Shown here: piece after piece, positions 52,104-60,456 of the stretch
How positions within the stretch are numbered: position 1 is the stretch's first letter
Layout: every line of letters begins with the position of its first letter
Assembly: GCA_017481575.1 (NCBI GenBank)
Contig: JAFUPA010000007.1
Span: 1-64,000 of the forward strand
Length of the DNA stretch: 64,000 nt
Direction of reading: 5' to 3'
Source of the DNA: Clostridia bacterium
GTDB lineage: Bacteria > Bacillota > Clostridia > Oscillospirales > Acutalibacteraceae
Notes under the pieces: model-generated
What the model was told of the DNA's origin: nothing
Database searches by the model: none
The model's input: only the letters and a program-made list of their open reading frames with translations
Program-made: the position numbers and the translations under genes

Positions 52104-53573
52104 ATGTGGTGGAAAATTCTTTTGGCTTTTCTGGCGGTTTTTATTCTTGTAACGCTTATTCGGGCGGCTTTTTACAAGCCGAAAAAGATTGAAGCGGTAA
52201 AGATTAAAGATGTAAAAATTGACGAGAACAAGGTTGCCGAGCACCTTTCAAAGGCAATTCAGTTCAAGACAATTTCAAAGATAAGGGACGAGGGTGTCGA
52301 GTGGGAGGAATTTGAAAAACTCCACAAGTACCTTGACGAAACTTATCCGCTCATTGCAAAAAACACAACCAAAGAAATTGTGGACAAAGCAAGTCTCATC
52401 TACCGTTGGGAGGGTAAAAATCCCGACCTTGAGCCTATGGCGATGCTTGCACACATGGACGTTGTACCCGTTTCAGAGGGTACGGAGGACGACTGGAAGC
52501 ACGGTGCTTTTGAGGGACACATTGACGGTGAATTCGTCTGGGGACGTGGCGCACTCGATATGAAAAACCACCTCATCTGCGTTATGGAGGCTGTAGAGTC
52601 ACTTATGGCGGAGGGCTTTCAGCCTGACCGAGATGTTTACCTTTGCTTCGGTCACAATGAAGAAACGGTTTCAACCGAGTTTTCGGGCGCATCAACAATT
52701 GTCAGAACTCTTAAAGAGAGAGGTGTCCGTCTTGACAGCGTTCTTGACGAGGGTAGTGCGCTTATCAAGCTTAAGGTTGACGGCTTAATCGACACACACC
52801 TTGCGGCGGTCGGTACTGCCGAAAAGGGTTATGTGGATATGAAAATCACATTGCACGACAAGGGCGGTCATACATCTGCCGCACCCAAGCACAGCGGTAT
52901 GTGGAAGCTTGCAAATGCAGTACGTGATCTTGAAAAAAATCAGTTCAAGTCCCATTGGCTCCCGTTCCTTGACGAGCTTATCCACGCAATCGGTGGCAGA
53001 GCTACATACCTCGGCAAAATTCTTATATGCAATTACCCGATTTTCAAGCCCTTACTCAAGTTCATTCTTACGGTTATTCCGCAGGGTGCGAGTATGGTAA
53101 GAACAATTACGAGCGTTTCGATGTGCGAGGGCAGTCCGAAGGCAAATGTACTGCCGCAAAGACCGAGCATCACCGTCAATTTCCGTCCGCTTCCCGGCGA
53201 CAGCATTGCTGACGTTGAAAAGCACGTCAGAAAGCATATAAGATACAAGGACATTGAAATCGAGCATTTCAACGGCAAAGAGGCAACACCTTTTTCACCG
53301 ACAAATTCAAGAGCCTTCAAGGCGATTGAAAGTGTTGAAGAGGGACTTCACCCCGGCAAGGTTGCAGTTGCACCGTACCTTGTAATGGGTGGCACGGACG
53401 CTTACCGTTACGGCGAAATCTGCGACAATATCCTGCGTTTTGCTCCGTTTGATGTACCGCTTTCTCTTTTCTTCACAACCCATGCAACAAACGAGCGTAT
53501 TCCGATCAGCGCACTTAAAGAAGCGGTTGTTTTCTTTAGAGAATACATAATTAAAGTTTCGGATAAAAATTAA
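52104..53573 (+). CDS. M20 family metallopeptidase, membrane-anchored
   Basis: The 489-aa protein begins with a membrane anchor (WWKILLAFLAVFILVTLI) and has the M20 metal site: LAHMDVVPV (His and Asp), GRGALDMKNH (bridging Asp), GHNEETVS (catalytic Glu-Glu), DEGS and a C-terminal His (FTTHATNE). A dimerisation domain lies at about 240-370. It is closest to the carboxypeptidase S/PM20D1-like group. The start is either ATG 52098 or 52104; I prefer 52104 for spacing from GAGGA. It is coupled to the HisI-like gene. Confidence 0.88.
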   Translation: MWWKILLAFLAVFILVTLIRAAFYKPKKIEAVKIKDVKIDENKVAEHLSKAIQFKTISKIRDEGVEWEEFEKLHKYLDETYPLIAKNTTKEIVDKASLIYRWEGKNPDLEPMAMLAHMDVVPVSEGTEDDWKHGAFEGHIDGEFVWGRGALDMKNHLICVMEAVESLMAEGFQPDRDVYLCFGHNEETVSTEFSGASTIVRTLKERGVRLDSVLDEGSALIKLKVDGLIDTHLAAVGTAEKGYVDMKITLHDKGGHTSAAPKHSGMWKLANAVRDLEKNQFKSHWLPFLDELIHAIGGRATYLGKILICNYPIFKPLLKFILTVIPQGASMVRTITSVSMCEGSPKANVLPQRPSITVNFRPLPGDSIADVEKHVRKHIRYKDIEIEHFNGKEATPFSPTNSRAFKAIESVEEGLHPGKVAVAPYLVMGGTDAYRYGEICDNILRFAPFDVPLSLFFTTHATNERIPISALKEAVVFFREYIIKVSDKN

Positions 53574-53577
53574 AGTG

Positions 53578-53612
53578 AAATGCAAGACAGATTTTTCTGC
53601 CTTGCATTTTTT
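53578..53612. terminator. Bidirectional terminator between M20 and bile salt hydrolase genes
   Basis: AATGCAAGACAG / CTGCCTTGCATT stem (one mismatch) with T run TTTTTT on the right and an A-rich left flank. Confidence 0.75.
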
Positions 53613-54585
53613 AATTTATTCTGTTTATCTGTTGTTCGGTAACAAGGGTATACGAAACAAGCTCTGTGCTATCCAAATCTTCCCTGTGCATATCAACTGC
53701 TGAAATCTGACTGTTTTCGTATGTCGTGTAGTAAAAAATCCCCTTGTCCGTGTTACAACAAGATGTGTAAACGGTGATTTCGTATTTGCCGTTACCAAGA
53801 TGCACACAGCCTTTTTGCTGGTCAACAGAGCCAAGAATGTGGAAAAATTGCGACACGCTTTCCTCTTCACTCTCACCGCAAACGGAATTCATTTTTGTAA
53901 AAGCGGCTTTTACAAACCTTGAAACCGACGACAAATCTCCCGGCAAGCCGACAGCACCCATACCTTTTGAATAGGGCTTTAAGTCGAGCAAAGACGAAAA
54001 CCTGTTCTGCGGTATCTCTGCCGTCAGGTTTAGATAATTTGAAAGATTGGTAATCTGGTAATCAAACGGTGGATTGTTGGTAAGCACTCCGACAGGGTTG
54101 TCGTAGACCTTTAAACCCTCTTTAACCGCCTCAACGGTGATTGAATTTTCTCTGTCGGAAATCAGCCAATGAAGCGTTGCGGCTTTCATTTCGGGGCTGA
54201 AATCAATGTTTGCAAGGTTTGTTTCTTTGAACAGCTTTTTAACATCACTTATATTTTCGCATTGCGTAAGAATCCACGGAATAAACTCAAACGGAGCAAC
54301 ATTTTGAAGAGCATCACTTTTCGGCGGGAAATATGTGTTGTCGGGGAAATTAAGCCCTGCAATACTCAAGCCCTTTTCGTTGGTGGCTTCGTAATAAAGC
54401 GGATAATCCTCCACTATGGTTGCAATTCCGATGATTGCAGGATGACTTTTTATTTCAATTCCGTTTCTGAAACAGAAAGGGAAATTCCTCGGAGTTACCA
54501 CAACACTCTCGTTATAATGGTATTCAAGGTCGAGCGTCCTGCCGAAATAATGGTCTTTTGTTTTAAAACTGATTGCAGTACACAT
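53611..54585 (-). CDS. bsh: Bile salt hydrolase (choloylglycine hydrolase family)
   Basis: The 324-aa Ntn hydrolase starts MCTAISFKTKDHYFGRTLDL: Cys2 becomes the nucleophile after Met removal, with Arg16, Asp19, Asn79 (AGLNFP), an Asn in VLTNNPPFDYQ and an Arg in SSVSRFVKAAF in the expected order. The length and the EFSYNE-like EYHYNESVVVTPRNFPF favour BSH over penicillin V acylase. BSH frees glycine or taurine from conjugated bile salts, fitting a gut habitat. It lies 33 bp downstream of the DUF4417 gene with no terminator between, so both may be on one transcript. Confidence 0.9.
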   Translation of the reverse strand: MCTAISFKTKDHYFGRTLDLEYHYNESVVVTPRNFPFCFRNGIEIKSHPAIIGIATIVEDYPLYYEATNEKGLSIAGLNFPDNTYFPPKSDALQNVAPFEFIPWILTQCENISDVKKLFKETNLANIDFSPEMKAATLHWLISDRENSITVEAVKEGLKVYDNPVGVLTNNPPFDYQITNLSNYLNLTAEIPQNRFSSLLDLKPYSKGMGAVGLPGDLSSVSRFVKAAFTKMNSVCGESEEESVSQFFHILGSVDQQKGCVHLGNGKYEITVYTSCCNTDKGIFYYTTYENSQISAVDMHREDLDSTELVSYTLVTEQQINRIN

Positions 54586-54618
54586 AAGAATTACCTCTTG
54601 AAATACACAAAAGTAAGT

Positions 54619-55959
54619 TTATACATTTCTGTTCAGTACAATAACATCAGTAATAAGTTTGCGAAGAGGCATTTCATCTATGACATAATCCAACACTTCA
54701 TCAGGACTTTTAAATAATATTTTATCATCATTTTTAAATGTGTCTCCTTTAACGACTTTGTATAAAGCATATTCTTTATCGTTGTCTTCTTCACGAAAGA
54801 TTCCGTAACTCATGCCGTTCCACTCAAACTCAATTTCTCGTCCATAAACAAGTGAATGCTTAAAATCGCTGATTGATTCAAATTTTAAATCGTTTGTATT
54901 GCCACATATATTCATTATATTACCTCTTTCCAAAGATTTAAATTCGGGTATGACTTTATCAGGATAATTAATTGGTTTTCCTAAAACCGGGAAACCGTTT
55001 GTCCAATCTATGTTATGGTCATGTGGGTTTGTATGTCCTGTATGTTCTTTGTTATGTGTTGTATGATGTCTTTCTTTAATTGCCAAGCCGTTTTCACCTA
55101 TTTTGGTTTCATATTTTTCACCTTTAGGTGTGATATATGTTTTTATTGAATTAGGTTTTCCTAAAAACCTTTCATCTTGCAGCTTTTTGGGTTTCCAATT
55201 TCCTCCAAAGGCACTTCCTGTTCCTTTAACCCTATCAGAACATATATATCCACAACTATTTTTTATTATTATAGTTGATGAATTTTGTGTTATTGATTTA
55301 CATTCATCATCTTCATAGTGTTGCCATGAACTTAAGCTATAATTGACATACAAGATGTTTCCGGTCATTTCGGGAAATGGTTCATGGTAACAAATTACCA
55401 GTTCGGGTTCAATGCGGTTGAGCATTTCATTGTAACCTTTCATAAAGAAATCTTTTTGGTCACAATGGTTTCCGTGTTCTGAAACCATATAAGTAGAAAC
55501 AGCAACAGTTGACCCTTTTTCAATACCATTAAAGCAGAAACCAAAAGAGTTTTCAAGCCCCCAATTTACTGTGGGAACTACTTTTATACCTTTGCTGGCA
55601 AGAAAAGCTCCGACCCAGCGATTTCGAAAGGTGTTATAAAGCTGCATAATAGGGTTCATCTCAATATACATACTGAAATCAGGTGAGAGTACAGCTTTAT
55701 ATTGTTTTAATGCATCAATGTACTTCCCGGGATTATCCCATATACTTTCAAACTGATAATCGTATAAAAAGAAATGTACCATTCTTTTATAATGATTATC
55801 TTTGCTGTTTTTTACTTTGTCAAATCCTATCAAACGAAGGTTACTGTCAAGAGAAAGATTAGCTTTAGGAATAATTGGCATGGACCATGGTTCATCTGAA
55901 TCGAACTCGTTGCGTAAAAATAGCGGATTTGTACGATAATTAAAGTTTTCTAATGTCAA
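54619..55959 (-). CDS. DUF4417 protein with His-rich C-terminal extension
   Basis: The 446-aa protein has a DUF4417-type N-terminal part (about 1-215: FLYDYQFESIWDNPGKYIDA, VLSPDFSMYIEMNPIMQLYN, GIKVVPTVNWG, FCFNGIEKGSTVAVSTY). Then comes an unusual tail with ERHHTTHNKEHTGHTNPHDHN and a final globular part of about 100 residues. DUF4417 is, from memory, frequent in phages and mobile elements and has no known function. The start is TTG 55959, 8 nt after GGAGG. The gene is AT-rich compared with its neighbours and has an SOS-like box in its leader. Confidence 0.72.
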   Translation of the reverse strand: MTLENFNYRTNPLFLRNEFDSDEPWSMPIIPKANLSLDSNLRLIGFDKVKNSKDNHYKRMVHFFLYDYQFESIWDNPGKYIDALKQYKAVLSPDFSMYIEMNPIMQLYNTFRNRWVGAFLASKGIKVVPTVNWGLENSFGFCFNGIEKGSTVAVSTYMVSEHGNHCDQKDFFMKGYNEMLNRIEPELVICYHEPFPEMTGNILYVNYSLSSWQHYEDDECKSITQNSSTIIIKNSCGYICSDRVKGTGSAFGGNWKPKKLQDERFLGKPNSIKTYITPKGEKYETKIGENGLAIKERHHTTHNKEHTGHTNPHDHNIDWTNGFPVLGKPINYPDKVIPEFKSLERGNIMNICGNTNDLKFESISDFKHSLVYGREIEFEWNGMSYGIFREEDNDKEYALYKVVKGDTFKNDDKILFKSPDEVLDYVIDEMPLRKLITDVIVLNRNV

Positions 55960-55970
55960 GAAAAAACCTC

Positions 55971-56014
55971 CAAAATAAAAATATAGGTAGCGAACGTTTG
56001 TTCCCTACCTATAT
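55971..56014 (-). terminator. Terminator of the arg operon
   Basis: Minus strand: ATATAGGTAG / CTACCTATAT perfect 10-bp stem followed by TTTTATTTT. The same hairpin contains the SOS-like box and lies at the presumed transcript start of the DUF4417 gene. Confidence 0.7.
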
Positions 56015-56047
56015 TACTATTCTACAAAGATATTTTTCTTTTGTCAA
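55991..56047 (-). promoter_or_regulatory. Promoter of DUF4417-bsh with LexA/SOS-like box
   Basis: Minus strand: -35 TTGACA (56047-56042), 17-bp spacer, -10 TAGAAT (56024-56019). Just downstream lies CGAACGTTTGTTCC (55991-56004, plus strand), which matches the B. subtilis LexA (DinR) consensus CGAACRNRYGTTYC at 13 of 14 positions. A LexA repressor there would block initiation. Confidence 0.65.
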
Positions 56048-56053
56048 GAGTTT

Positions 56054-57220
56054 TTATTCAGCAATGGCTTCTTTAAGAATTGCAACTGCCTTTTTAAGCT
56101 CGTCCCAGCCGATGTTGAGCGGGGGAAGAAGCCTTACCTTCGTCTTTGCAGTAAGCACAAGCACACCCTTCTGCAGGCAAGAGTTTACGATATCCTTTGC
56201 ACTCTTTTCGGTTTCAATACCAATCATAAGTCCGAGACCGCTTACACTCTTTACACCCTTTGCGTTGTTAAGCTCCTCGAAAATATACGCACTTTTTGCT
56301 TTAACTTCATCAAGAAGTTTGTTATCAATTCTTGAAAGAATATTACAAGCACCTGCACAGCAAACGGGGTTACCGCCAAAGGTTGTGCCGTGTGAGCCGG
56401 GGATAAGCACGTCCTTGACCTTTTCGCCAAGCATTGTAATACCAATCGGAAGACCGCCGCCGATGCCCTTAGCAGTTGTAACGATGTCGGGTTCGAGACC
56501 GTACTGCTGGAAAGCGTAAAGACTGCCTGTTCTGCCGTTACCTGTCTGAACCTCGTCAATTATGATAAGCATTTCTTTCTCGTCTGCAAGTGCCTTGACA
56601 TCTTTTACAAAATCCTCGTCAAGCTTGCAGACACCGCCCTCACCCTGAACAAGCTCCATCATAATTGCAACGCAGTTGTTCTCTTCAGCAAGTTTTTTAA
56701 CATCTTCAATGTTGTTAGCCTCAGCGTAAACGAAGCCCTCAACAAACGGACCGAAATGTGTGTGATAGCCGTCCTGACCTGTTGCGGTAAGAGTGGCAAT
56801 CGTTCTGCCGTGGAAGCTGTTTTTGAGTGTGATTATTGTTGAATGGCTCTCGTCACCGTACTTGTCAAAAGCATAACGTCGGGCAACCTTGATTGCACAT
56901 TCATTAGCCTCTGCACCGCTGTTGCCGAAGAAAGCCTTTGCCATACCTGTTCTTTCACAAAGCATCTTTGCAAGTGTTGAGCAAGGCTCGGTGAAATAAA
57001 GGTTTGATGTGTGTGTAAGGGTTGAAAGCTGGTTTGTAACAGCCTCGAGCCACTCATCATCTGCAACACCAAAAACATTAACGGCAATGCCTGCGCCGAG
57101 GTCAATGTATTCCTTACCGTCTGAATCCTTAAGTATCGCACCCTTGCCGCTCACAAGCTCTACGGGGAAACGTGCATAGGTGTTGGCAATATATTGTTTA
57201 TCGTTTTCTGTAATACTCAT
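56054..57220 (-). CDS. argD: Acetylornithine aminotransferase
   Basis: The 388-aa class III aminotransferase has the PLP features FGNSGAEANECAIKVARRY, HGRTIATLTATGQ, IIDEVQTGNGRTGSLYAFQ and the PLP-lysine segment VTTAKGIGGGLPIG. It converts N-acetylglutamate semialdehyde to N-acetylornithine. It is last in the argCJBD operon, 1 bp after argB. Confidence 0.95.
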   Translation of the reverse strand: MSITENDKQYIANTYARFPVELVSGKGAILKDSDGKEYIDLGAGIAVNVFGVADDEWLEAVTNQLSTLTHTSNLYFTEPCSTLAKMLCERTGMAKAFFGNSGAEANECAIKVARRYAFDKYGDESHSTIITLKNSFHGRTIATLTATGQDGYHTHFGPFVEGFVYAEANNIEDVKKLAEENNCVAIMMELVQGEGGVCKLDEDFVKDVKALADEKEMLIIIDEVQTGNGRTGSLYAFQQYGLEPDIVTTAKGIGGGLPIGITMLGEKVKDVLIPGSHGTTFGGNPVCCAGACNILSRIDNKLLDEVKAKSAYIFEELNNAKGVKSVSGLGLMIGIETEKSAKDIVNSCLQKGVLVLTAKTKVRLLPPLNIGWDELKKAVAILKEAIAE

Positions 57221-57221
57221 T

Positions 57222-58112
57222 TTATTTTGCCTCCGGGTGTCTTTTCTTGTAGTCTTCGCCGTTTACAAACATCGTGCCGATACCTTCGTCAGTAAGGATT
57301 TCGATGATGATTGAATGCTTCACTCTGCCGTCAATGACGAATACCTTACGCACACCCCAGTTGATAGCATCAACACAGCACTGAACCTTAGGTATCATGC
57401 CGCCCGAGATGATGCCCTCTTCCATAAGGGTGTGAGCGTCTTCGATAAAAATTCGTGAAATAAGGGAAGTCGGGTCGTCCTTGTCACGAAGAATTCCCTC
57501 AATGTCTGTCATTGAGATAAGGCTTTCTGCCTTAAGCTCACCTGCGATTTTAGCCGCAACCGTGTCAGCGTTGATATTGTAAACATTGCCCTCGTTATCG
57601 CAACCGACAGTTGAAACAACGGGAATATAACCCATTGAAAGAGTGTCGAGGATAGGTGTAACGTCTACCTTTTCGATGTCGCCGACAAATCCAAGCTCGG
57701 CACTTCTGGGCTTTGCCATAATCATATGACCGTCAGCACCGCTCAGACCGATTGCCTTGCCGCCCTTTGACTGAATAAGGCTTACAAGGCTCTTGTTAAT
57801 CTTACCTGCAAGCACCATCTGCACGATGTCGGCAGTTTCCTTGTCTGTAACACGAAGTCCGTTGACGAACTTTGTTTCCTTGCCGACCTTTGCAAGCATT
57901 TCGGTAATTTCAGGGCCGCCGCCGTGAACGAGCACAACCTTAATTCCGACCGTAGAGAGAAGAATAATGTCACTCATAACCGACTGCTTAAGGTCCTCAT
58001 TAATCATAGCGTTGCCGCCGTATTTCACAACAAGGATTTTGTTTGCATATTTCTGTATGTACGGCAGAGCGTGAGTAAGAACGTGCGCTCTGTCAGCGTT
58101 TGGAATTCTCAT
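57222..58112 (-). CDS. argB: Acetylglutamate kinase
   Basis: The 296-aa amino-acid kinase has KILVVKYGGNAMI, LVHGGGPEI, KGGKAIGLSGADGHM and the C-terminal EGIISGGMIPKVQCCVDAI. The N-terminal extension (RAHVLTHALPYIQKYANK) is typical of arginine-inhibited hexameric NAGK, so feedback control by arginine is likely. It phosphorylates N-acetylglutamate. Confidence 0.95.
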   Translation of the reverse strand: MRIPNADRAHVLTHALPYIQKYANKILVVKYGGNAMINEDLKQSVMSDIILLSTVGIKVVLVHGGGPEITEMLAKVGKETKFVNGLRVTDKETADIVQMVLAGKINKSLVSLIQSKGGKAIGLSGADGHMIMAKPRSAELGFVGDIEKVDVTPILDTLSMGYIPVVSTVGCDNEGNVYNINADTVAAKIAGELKAESLISMTDIEGILRDKDDPTSLISRIFIEDAHTLMEEGIISGGMIPKVQCCVDAINWGVRKVFVIDGRVKHSIIIEILTDEGIGTMFVNGEDYKKRHPEAK

Positions 58113-58124
58113 ATCAAAATCTCC

Positions 58125-59336
58125 TTAGGTTCTGTAATCACCGTTGATTTTAACATAATCGTATGTAAGGTCACAGCCCCATGCTGTTGCGTTTGCTTCG
58201 CCCGAGTTGAGCTCAACGAGTATGTCGATTTCTTTTTCAAGGAGGATTTCCTTTGCCTTCTCTTCAGAGAAATCAATACCTGCACCGTTTACACAAACGT
58301 CAAGTCTGCCCTTAACGGACTCGAAGCTTACGTCGATTTTGTTAACATCAACATCTGCACCGCTGTAACCGATAGCACAAAGCACACGGCCCCAGTTAGC
58401 ATCAGCACCGAACATTGCTGCCTTAAGAAGTGAGGAACAGATAACTGACTTTGCAACAGTCTTTGCTGTCTTTTCGTCAGCAGCACCCGTTACCTTACAT
58501 TCGAGGAGCTTTGTTGCGCCCTCGCCGTCACCTGCAATTTTTCTGCAAAGGTAAACTGTTACGCTGTTGAGTGCCTTGCAGAACTCTGCGTAGCTCTCGT
58601 CCTCTTTATCAATAATAACATTGCCTGCCATACCGTTTGCAAGCACGGTTACCATATCGTTTGTTGATGTGTCACCGTCAACGCTCACCATATTAAAGGT
58701 TGATGCGATGTCTGTGCTCAATGCCTTCTGCAAAAGCTCGGGGGATATTGCAACGTCTGTTGTAATGAAAACAAGCATTGTTGCCATATTCGGGTGAATC
58801 ATACCGCTACCCTTTGCGATACCGCCGATTTTGCATTCGACACCGCCGATGTCAAAGCTCAATGCGATTTCTTTTTTAACCGTGTCGGTTGTCATAATGC
58901 CCTCTGCGGCAAAGTCGCTGTGGTCGCCGAGACCTGCGGCAAGCTCATCAATTCCGTTTGCAATCGGAGTGATGTCAAGCACCTGACCGATAACGCCTGT
59001 TGACGCAATAACAACGTCGTTCTTGCTGATACCTGTTGCCTTTTCAACAAGCTCACTCATCTCTTCTGCAATTTCAATTCCGTTTGCGTTGCAGGTGTTT
59101 GCGTTACCGCTGTTGCAGATAACCGCTTGAGCGTAGCCGTCAGCGATGTGATTTTTTGTAACGGTGAGGGGAGCACCCTTAACAAGGTTTGTTGTGTAAA
59201 CTGCCGCCGCAGTTGCCCTTACCTCACTTGTGATAAGAGAAAGGTCTCTCTTTGTCTTGTTCTTCCTTATTCCGCAATGTATTCCGTTAGCCTTAAAGCC
59301 TTTAGCGGCGCAAATGCCGCCTGCGATTTCTTTCAT
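58125..59336 (-). CDS. argJ: Bifunctional ornithine acetyltransferase / N-acetylglutamate synthase
   Basis: The 403-aa protein has the ArgJ self-cleavage motif KGSGMIHPNMATMLVFITTD; cleavage occurs before the Thr of ATML, which becomes the nucleophile. CNSGNANTCNANG forms the oxyanion region and the C-terminus ends DLTYDYVKINGDYRT. It moves the acetyl group from acetylornithine to glutamate, closing the arginine cycle. The gene starts 3 bp after argC, with SD GAGGTG. Confidence 0.96.
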   Translation of the reverse strand: MKEIAGGICAAKGFKANGIHCGIRKNKTKRDLSLITSEVRATAAAVYTTNLVKGAPLTVTKNHIADGYAQAVICNSGNANTCNANGIEIAEEMSELVEKATGISKNDVVIASTGVIGQVLDITPIANGIDELAAGLGDHSDFAAEGIMTTDTVKKEIALSFDIGGVECKIGGIAKGSGMIHPNMATMLVFITTDVAISPELLQKALSTDIASTFNMVSVDGDTSTNDMVTVLANGMAGNVIIDKEDESYAEFCKALNSVTVYLCRKIAGDGEGATKLLECKVTGAADEKTAKTVAKSVICSSLLKAAMFGADANWGRVLCAIGYSGADVDVNKIDVSFESVKGRLDVCVNGAGIDFSEEKAKEILLEKEIDILVELNSGEANATAWGCDLTYDYVKINGDYRT

Positions 59337-59339
59337 TTT

Positions 59340-60275
59340 TTACACCTCAAAATTCAATCCTGTAGTTTCATCGACACCGAGTATAATGTTCATATTCTGT
59401 ATAGCCGCACCCGAAGCACCCTTGCCGAGGTTATCGTAACGAGCCATAAGCATAATTCTGTCGTCATTGCCTTCAACATAAATTTCCATACCGTCGTTGA
59501 AGGATAACTTGTTTGAGCAGATAAAACCGCCCTCGCCGATGTCAGACTTATATTGTACCACAGGTCCGTGGTATTTTTCACTATAAATTTTACGAATTTC
59601 ATCAATTTTTGTTCCGCCGATGTATTCTTTGAACAAAGGCACGGTCACAAGCATACCGCTGTAGTAGTTTGCAACGATGGGAGAAAACGCAGGAGCGTTC
59701 TTAATTCCCGTAATTGCAGTCATTTCGGGCAAGTGCTTGTGGCTCTGTGTAAGTCCGTACTGTCGGGGTGAGCAGTAAGCCTCGTCCAATTCGGGGGACT
59801 CGTATTCGCCAATCATCTTGTTTCCGCCGCCGCTGTAGCCCGTGAGCGAATGGCAGGAGAGAAGCACATCGGGGGAGAGAACTCCCTTTTCAACAAGCGG
59901 ATACACAAGTGCAATAAAACCGCTTGCGTGACAGCCGGGAACGGCAATTCTGTTTGAGTTTAAAATCTTCTCTCTGTGAGCGTCGGAAAGCTCGGGGAAG
60001 CCGTAAGCCCATGCAGGGTTTGTGCGGTGTGCAGTTGAAGTGTCAAGCACCTTAACATCGGGGTTCTCGATAAGGGAAACAGACTCCATTGCCGCCGCAT
60101 CGGGAAGGCAGAGAAAAGCGATGTCGCAGGAGTTGAGCATCTCTCTTCGTGCATTCACATCTTTGCGAAGCTCGTCAGAGATGAGCATAAGCTCAATGTC
60201 CTTTCGCTCGCTTAATCTTTCATAAATTCGCAGTCCCGTTGTGCCTGCTTTACCGTCAATAAAAATCTTTTTCAC
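59340..60275 (-). CDS. argC: N-acetyl-gamma-glutamyl-phosphate reductase, type 2
   Basis: The 311-aa protein is the shorter type 2 form: FIDGKAGTTGLRIYERL, FLCLPDAAAMESV, DTSTAHRT, the catalytic Cys in VPGCHASGFIALVYPLV and SLTGYSGGGNKMI. It reduces N-acetylglutamyl phosphate with NADPH. The start is a GTG at 60275 behind AGGGTGAT. It opens the argCJBD operon and is controlled by the ARG-box promoter just upstream. Confidence 0.95.
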   Translation of the reverse strand: MKKIFIDGKAGTTGLRIYERLSERKDIELMLISDELRKDVNARREMLNSCDIAFLCLPDAAAMESVSLIENPDVKVLDTSTAHRTNPAWAYGFPELSDAHREKILNSNRIAVPGCHASGFIALVYPLVEKGVLSPDVLLSCHSLTGYSGGGNKMIGEYESPELDEAYCSPRQYGLTQSHKHLPEMTAITGIKNAPAFSPIVANYYSGMLVTVPLFKEYIGGTKIDEIRKIYSEKYHGPVVQYKSDIGEGGFICSNKLSFNDGMEIYVEGNDDRIMLMARYDNLGKGASGAAIQNMNIILGVDETTGLNFEV

Positions 60276-60298
60276 CTAATCACCCTATATTCATTGAT

Positions 60299-60334
60299 AA
60301 TGAATAATTATACAATATATTCAGATAAAGTCAA
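60299..60334 (-). promoter_or_regulatory. argCJBD promoter with overlapping ARG box
   Basis: Minus strand: -35 TTGACT (60334-60329), 16-bp spacer, -10 TATAAT (60312-60307). On the plus strand AATGAATAATTATACAAT (60299-60316) matches the Bacillus ARG-box consensus CATGAATAAAAATKCAAK at 14 of 18 positions and covers the -10, so an ArgR/AhrC repressor would block the promoter when arginine is plentiful. Confidence 0.7.
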
Positions 60335-60389
60335 GGAAATTCAAGAAATATTATAATTTTTATTGCATATATACAATTTATTTTTATTC

Positions 60390-60418
60390 TTGACAAATGG
60401 TTTGTCAAAGTATACAAT
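60390..60418 (+). promoter_or_regulatory. Glycyl radical operon promoter with perfect palindromic operator
   Basis: -35 TTGACA (60390-60395), 17-bp spacer, -10 TACAAT (60413-60418). The 19-bp TTGACAAATGGTTTGTCAA (60390-60408) is a perfect 8-3-8 palindrome covering the -35 and half the spacer. This is an ideal repressor site; the regulator is unknown. Confidence 0.8.
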
Positions 60419-60456
60419 CAAACTGTTATTTAAATGTATATATACGAGGTAAATTG

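Noticed and set aside
54169..54717. 182-aa plus-strand open frame across bsh and DUF4417
   Set aside because: Antisense to two genes with strong family matches.
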